Shown here: positions 6,858 to 10,222 of the stretch, piece by piece
Layout of the letters: each line of letters opens with the position of its first letter
Numbering within the stretch: the first letter of the stretch is position 1
Assembly (NCBI GenBank): GCA_002409365.1
Contig: DHUW01000041.1
Location: 3,297-13,518 of the forward strand
Direction of reading: 5' to 3'
Length of the DNA stretch: 10,222 nt
Source of the DNA: Anaerolineaceae bacterium UBA5224
Lineage (GTDB): Bacteria; Chloroflexota; Anaerolineae; Anaerolineales; Anaerolineaceae
Program-made: the position numbers and the translations under genes
Notes under the pieces: model-generated
What the model was told of the DNA's origin: nothing
Databases searched by the model: none
The model's input: the letters and a program-made list of their open reading frames with translations, nothing else

Positions 6858-7880
6858 TTGAGAGACTTGGAAAACTCTGATCTGGATGCTGTTCTGGTTG
6901 GGCGGTTACGCAGAGAGTATCTTCTGCCCACCCAATCTTCGCCTTTCCTCAACCAAATGGGCGGAAACCTCAGTTATGCTGCTGCTTCCTATTTACTATG
7001 GGGAGGGAAACCGGGATTGGTCTCTCGCGTAAATAACAACTTTCCGACGGACTGGTTGGAGCAGTTGGAAAACTATGGTGCAGACATCACCGGTGTGCGC
7101 CGTGTGAACGAACCGATCGACGATCGCTTTTTCGTTACCTATAACGCTGAGATGCAGCCCAAGTTCGACAATCCGATCTCCTGGTTTGCTGAAAGAGGCT
7201 TGCCTTTTCCGCAGGAACTGCTTGGTTATATTCCCACCATTCCCCTTTATTGCAGCAAAAGCGACTATCGCCCGGACAGCATCCGGGTTACCGATATCCC
7301 CCAATACTTCTTGGATGCACCTGCTGCCCACATTTGCCCGATTGATTTTATCTCCCATAAAATCTTGCCTTCCTTGCTCAAAGGCGGGATGATCTCGACT
7401 CTAACGATGCGCGCCTGTAACTGTTACATGGACCCGATCTTCTGGGAAGAGATTCGCCCGCTTATTGCAGACCTGACTGCATTTATGGTGACCGACATCC
7501 AGGCTCTCAAGCTTTTCCAGGGCAGGAGTGTGGACCTTTGGGAGATTGCCAAAATATTGGCTGGTTATGGACCCGAATATATCCTCGTCAATACCAAAGA
7601 TGGCACTTTGATGTTGTACTCCCACTTCAAAGGAAAACGATGGGTCATCCCAGCCTATTCCACCAAGGCAGCAGACCCTACGGGAATGCTGGATGCCTTT
7701 GACGCTGGCTTCCTGGCTGGATACCGCAAGAACTATGATCCTATCCAGGGGGCTCTAAGCGGATTGGTCAGTGCTTCTTTTTGTGCTGAAGGGAGTGGGC
7801 CATTTTACCTGTTGGAATGCCTGCCCGGGTTAAAAGAAGCTCGCTTCAAGGTCTTAAGTCAACAGGTAATGGAGGTGTAG
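6858..7880 (+). CDS. PfkB/ribokinase-family carbohydrate kinase-like protein with altered catalytic motifs
   Basis: A 340-residue protein of the PfkB fold. VLVGRL (12-17) forms the first strand, and NQMGGNLSYAAASYL (32-46) holds the Gly-Gly substrate motif. KPGLVSRV (51-58) and YGADITGV (73-80) are typical of the family. The C-terminal signature DPTGMLDAFDAGFLAG (273-288) retains the catalytic Asp279, but the usual GAGD anion hole reads GMLD. The NxxE metal/phosphate motif appears as TDIQ (212-215). These changes leave kinase activity uncertain. The start is inferred as TTG at 6858, immediately after the TAA of ppk2 and in the same frame. The next in-frame ATG (residue 34) would cut off the first strand and sits right at the Gly-Gly motif. 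A weak AAGAAG precedes the TTG. The last 35 bases overlap the tail of the opposite-strand cyclase gene. Substrate unknown. Confidence 0.83.
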   Translation: MRDLENSDLDAVLVGRLRREYLLPTQSSPFLNQMGGNLSYAAASYLLWGGKPGLVSRVNNNFPTDWLEQLENYGADITGVRRVNEPIDDRFFVTYNAEMQPKFDNPISWFAERGLPFPQELLGYIPTIPLYCSKSDYRPDSIRVTDIPQYFLDAPAAHICPIDFISHKILPSLLKGGMISTLTMRACNCYMDPIFWEEIRPLIADLTAFMVTDIQALKLFQGRSVDLWEIAKILAGYGPEYILVNTKDGTLMLYSHFKGKRWVIPAYSTKAADPTGMLDAFDAGFLAGYRKNYDPIQGALSGLVSASFCAEGSGPFYLLECLPGLKEARFKVLSQQVMEV

Positions 7881-8742
7881 CTGTAGGCAAGGGGGTTGCA
7901 GTGGACATCTCGGGTTGGCTGATTGGGAAAAGTTCAATCTCGTAGAGCCACTTCCAAAGTTTTCCCGTCACGAATAGGCGATTATTCTCCTTGTCGTAGG
8001 CTATGCCATTCAAAACTTCACCCTTGTCTACCAGGTTTTCCTCTGGGCGCAGACCACGCATATCCAGCATGGTCTTAACCACGCCAGTTTCAGGGTCGAT
8101 AATGGCAATTTGGTCTGAAAGATAAATGTTAGCGTAAATATCTCCGTTGACATATTCCAGTTCGTTCAAATATTGGATAGGAACGTCCTGCCAGGTAACC
8201 AGGGTCTCTTTATGTGAGAAGCCGCTGGCAGGATCAAACCAAAACAGCTTATTGCTGCCGTCAGAAAGGATCAGGGCAGTTCCATCACTGGTGAGGCCCC
8301 AACCTTCGGTACTATAAGAAAATTGCCCCACCGGTTCGAAGGATTGCAGGCCATAAATAAATGCCGTGCCTTCCTTCCAGGTGAGTAGATAGAGCAATCC
8401 ATTCAACTCCATCAGTCCTTCGGCAAAGTATTGATCTTCCAGCTTGGTTTCCTGCAGCACTTCGCCACTCTCAGGTTCTACTTTACGCAGACTGCTTTCG
8501 CCGTATAAACCGCAACTCTCGTAGAAATACCCGTCCCGGTAGATCAAGCCCTGGGTATAACAACCCGGGTCGTGTGGGTAGCGGTTGATAACCTTGTAAC
8601 CGCCATAATCGCCCAGTTCCATTGCCGTTGGAGTGCTCTCAATAGTCGCTTCTCCCGTGAAACTTTGGCAGCCAAAGGTTCCTAACAAGGCAATGATCGC
8701 AAGGACAACGAGCAAATGACTGGATAATTTCTTATTATTCAT
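7846..8742 (-). CDS. Glutaminyl-peptide cyclotransferase, plant/bacterial beta-propeller type, lipoprotein-like
   Basis: A 298-residue exported protein that should convert N-terminal glutamine of secreted proteins or peptides to pyroglutamate. Residues 1-25 are a signal with a long hydrophobic core ending GTFGC; Cys25 may be lipidated, though Phe at -2 makes the lipobox atypical. The five-bladed propeller family signatures are all present: RYPHDPGCYTQGL (54-66), FYESCGLYGESSLRKV (73-88), YFAEGL (105-110), EGWGLTSDG (146-154), LILSDGS (157-163), LNELEYVNGDIYANI (192-206), VLNGIAYD (243-250) and FVTGK (257-261). Glu76 in FYES fits the proposed catalytic Glu. Cys61 and Cys77 may form a disulfide. 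The last 20 residues form a Thr/Pro tail (TATPLPTATPPLP, 281-293), unusual at this end and encoded partly antisense to the PfkB-like gene. No Shine-Dalgarno is seen; TAAAAT lies seven bases before the ATG. Divergent from pepT. Confidence 0.92.
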   Translation of the reverse strand: MNNKKLSSHLLVVLAIIALLGTFGCQSFTGEATIESTPTAMELGDYGGYKVINRYPHDPGCYTQGLIYRDGYFYESCGLYGESSLRKVEPESGEVLQETKLEDQYFAEGLMELNGLLYLLTWKEGTAFIYGLQSFEPVGQFSYSTEGWGLTSDGTALILSDGSNKLFWFDPASGFSHKETLVTWQDVPIQYLNELEYVNGDIYANIYLSDQIAIIDPETGVVKTMLDMRGLRPEENLVDKGEVLNGIAYDKENNRLFVTGKLWKWLYEIELFPISQPEMSTATPLPTATPPLPVDLRP

Positions 8743-8749
8743 ACCGGCT

Positions 8750-8755
8750 ATTTTA
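8750..8755 (-). promoter_or_regulatory. -10-like box of the glutaminyl cyclase gene, leaderless arrangement
   Basis: TAAAAT on the minus strand, preceded by GC, ends seven bases before the ATG at 8742. No ribosome site is visible in the intervening bases. Confidence 0.4.
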
Positions 8756-8768
8756 GCTTAATTCGCCG

Positions 8769-8784
8769 ACCCGGTATATCGGGT
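8769..8784. promoter_or_regulatory. 16-bp palindrome between divergent promoters, candidate operator
   Basis: ACCCG (8769-8773) and CGGGT (8780-8784) are perfect inverted arms around GTATAT. The site lies between the -10-like boxes of the cyclase gene (8750-8755) and pepT (8787-8792), so a bound protein would cover the -35/spacer zone of both. No regulator gene is in the window. Confidence 0.4.
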
Positions 8785-8786
8785 GA

Positions 8787-8792
8787 TAAAAT
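8787..8792 (+). promoter_or_regulatory. -10-like box of pepT
   Basis: TAAAAT lies 24 bases before the pepT ATG, leaving a short leader with GGAGG (8808-8812) four bases before the start. No clear -35 is visible. Confidence 0.4.
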
Positions 8793-8816
8793 GATGCAAA
8801 TACGACTGGAGGAATT

Positions 8817-10037
8817 ATGACTGACGTTCTTGAACGCTTCTTGCGCTATATAAAAATTGACACCCAATCCGCTTATCATTCCGAAACCTTCCCCAGCACG
8901 CTCAAACAGCTGGATCTTGCCCGCCTGTTGGCGGATGAACTGCGCGAATTGAACTTGCAGGATGTTAAACTGGATGACTATGGTTACGTCACTGCAACCC
9001 TGCCCTCCAACGTGAACCACCCCACCCCTACCATTGGTTTCATCGCTCATATGGATACCAGTCCGTCAGCCTCGGGTAAGAATGTTAAACCCCGCCTGGT
9101 TGAAAATTACGATGGCTGTGATATTGTCTTGAACGAAGAACAAAACATCATGCTCAGCCCCACCCAATACCCGGATTTGAGCAAACAAATCGGCAAAACT
9201 CTGGTGGTAACCGATGGCACTACACTGCTCGGCGCAGACGATAAAGCCGGGGTTGCTGCAATTATGAGCGCCATGGCTGCATTGATTTCGAATCCTGAGA
9301 TCCCCCATGGCACTATCAAGGTTGGCTTCACCCCCGATGAAGAGGTCGGGGCAGGTGTGGACCACTTTGATGTTTCCGCTTTTGGCGCCGATTTTGCCTT
9401 CACCATGGATGGCGGTCCGGTTGGTGAGTTGGCGTATGAAAATTTTAACGCTGCTGGAGCAGAGATCTTCATCCATGGCAAGAGCTTTCACCCTGGCGAT
9501 GCCAAGGGCAAACTCGTCAATGCACTCCAGGTTGCCATCGATTTCCATAATCTGCTGCCAGTGTTCGATCGGCCGGAACATACCGAAAAGCGCGAAGGGT
9601 TCTTCCACCTGACCTCCTTGAGCGGTGAAGCAGAGCAGGCTCACATGGAATACATTATCCGTGATCACAGCAGGGAGTCGTTTGAGGCAAAGAAAGCACT
9701 GATGAGTCAGGCTGCTGAATATATTAATAAACGCTATGGTGCTGGCACACTTGATCTGCGTCTGAGGGACCAGTATTACAACATGCTCGAAAAGGTAGCC
9801 CCCCACCCTGAGATACTCGATCTGGCTCGTAATGCCTACCGTGTGATCGGCGTGGAGCCAATGGAAGTCGCTGTGCGTGGTGGAACCGATGGCAGTCGCC
9901 TCTCTTTTATGGGCTTGCCAACCCCCAACCTTTTCACTGGTGGCTATAACTATCACGGACGTTTTGAATATCTGTCTACGGAAGAACTTCAACTAGCCAG
10001 CCAGGTCATTGTCGAAATTGCGCGCCTGGCAGCATAG
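8817..10037 (+). CDS. pepT: Peptidase T (tripeptide aminopeptidase), M20B family
   Basis: A 406-residue cytoplasmic zinc aminopeptidase that removes the N-terminal residue from tripeptides, the usual length for PepT. The metal centre can be followed: His78 with Asp80 in GFIAHMDTSP (74-83), the bridging Asp141 in LLGADDKAG (137-145), Glu175 as the general base and Glu176 as a ligand in FTPDEEVGAG (171-180), Asp198 in FTMDGGP (195-201), and His380 in GGYNYHGRFE (375-384). The dimerisation/lid domain lies about 208-320 and contains IHGKSFHPGDAKGKLVNA (219-236), a strong PepT signature. VRGGTDGSRLSFMGLPTPN (353-371) is also characteristic. No signal peptide is present. The ATG has GGAGG four bases upstream. 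The gene stands alone, divergent from the glutaminyl cyclase and followed by a strong terminator. No key residue is missing. Confidence 0.97.
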   Translation: MTDVLERFLRYIKIDTQSAYHSETFPSTLKQLDLARLLADELRELNLQDVKLDDYGYVTATLPSNVNHPTPTIGFIAHMDTSPSASGKNVKPRLVENYDGCDIVLNEEQNIMLSPTQYPDLSKQIGKTLVVTDGTTLLGADDKAGVAAIMSAMAALISNPEIPHGTIKVGFTPDEEVGAGVDHFDVSAFGADFAFTMDGGPVGELAYENFNAAGAEIFIHGKSFHPGDAKGKLVNALQVAIDFHNLLPVFDRPEHTEKREGFFHLTSLSGEAEQAHMEYIIRDHSRESFEAKKALMSQAAEYINKRYGAGTLDLRLRDQYYNMLEKVAPHPEILDLARNAYRVIGVEPMEVAVRGGTDGSRLSFMGLPTPNLFTGGYNYHGRFEYLSTEELQLASQVIVEIARLAA

Positions 10038-10078
10038 AATCGTAAGCCGATTTGCAGGGAATAGCCTGCTAATCTAAC

Positions 10079-10114
10079 GTAGAGGAAGGGGTTAAGCCCC
10101 TTCCTCTACTTTTT
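10079..10114 (+). terminator. Rho-independent terminator after pepT
   Basis: A perfect 13-bp stem, GTAGAGGAAGGGG (10079-10091) with CCCCTTCCTCTAC (10097-10109), has a TTAAG loop and is followed by TTTTT (10110-10114). Its position 42 bases after the pepT stop fits. Confidence 0.95.
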
Positions 10115-10195
10115 AATAAATTCCTGTAAATAATCAGCTATCTTACATAGATATCGCAATTCACTATTTAGCAGCTTATGATTAATTTATCGAAA

Positions 10196-10215
10196 AGTAC
10201 TTGACTTGACGTACT
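10196..10215. promoter_or_regulatory. Possible promoter -35/operator at the right edge
   Basis: AGTAC and GTACT arms flank two tandem TTGAC units (10201-10205, 10206-10210), each resembling a -35 hexamer. The matching -10 would lie beyond the window. The AT-rich stretch before it (10115-10195) holds no gene I can see. Confidence 0.25.
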
Positions 10216-10222
10216 ACGTCTG

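Noticed and set aside
9066..9992. Long open frame of 308 codons on the minus strand inside pepT
   Set aside because: It is fully antisense to a clear, complete pepT, has no family motif or ribosome site, and arises from the codon bias of the plus-strand gene.
10038..10052. AATCG/CGATT inverted repeat just after the pepT stop
   Set aside because: A weak 5-bp stem with no T-run; the strong hairpin at 10079-10114 is the terminator.

Overview
The window (10,222 bases, moderate GC) looks like chromosomal DNA of a bacterium, most likely a Chloroflexota/Anaerolineae-type organism. This rests on lipoproteins with Thr/Pro tracts, a class III-like polyphosphate kinase 2, an ATP-cone nucleoside-kinase fusion and a plant-type glutaminyl cyclase. 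It is inference; no rRNA or other marker gene is present. I see no tRNA, CRISPR array, transposase, integrase or phage gene.

Layout. Bases 1-2233 hold a minus-strand pair: a cytoplasmic glycerophosphodiester phosphodiesterase, then, with a 4-base ATGA overlap, an exported glycoside hydrolase family 3 (GH3) protein that runs off the left edge. Divergent from them is an ATP-cone plus uridine-kinase-like fusion (2377-3717). It ends at a symmetric hairpin that can serve both strands. Converging on that hairpin is a small six-cysteine lipoprotein (3772-4239, minus). Next on the plus strand come a highly altered ROK-like protein (4370-5332), an Hsp20 chaperone (5428-5874) with a strong terminator, and a PPK2/PfkB pair (6015-7880). 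PPK2 and the PfkB-like protein share one reading frame, separated by a single TAA. The tail of the PfkB-like gene overlaps by 35 bases the tail of a minus-strand glutaminyl cyclase lipoprotein (7846-8742). That gene is divergent from pepT (8817-10037), which ends at a 13-bp-stem terminator. The last 113 bases are AT-rich and may hold the start of a promoter for a gene beyond the edge.

Themes. Most genes are housekeeping: phosphodiester salvage, nucleotide salvage, polyphosphate-driven nucleotide phosphorylation, peptide turnover and stress response. Three carbohydrate-related proteins (GH3, ROK-like, PfkB-like) keep the fold signature but have lost residues normally needed for catalysis, so each may be a sensor or an enzyme with altered chemistry. 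Three genes carry a -10-like hexamer 6-7 bases before the ATG and no Shine-Dalgarno sequence, which suggests leaderless mRNAs. I do not see a clear new multi-gene system; the best leads are the altered enzymes, the kinase fusion, the same-frame PPK2/PfkB junction and a palindrome between two divergent genes.
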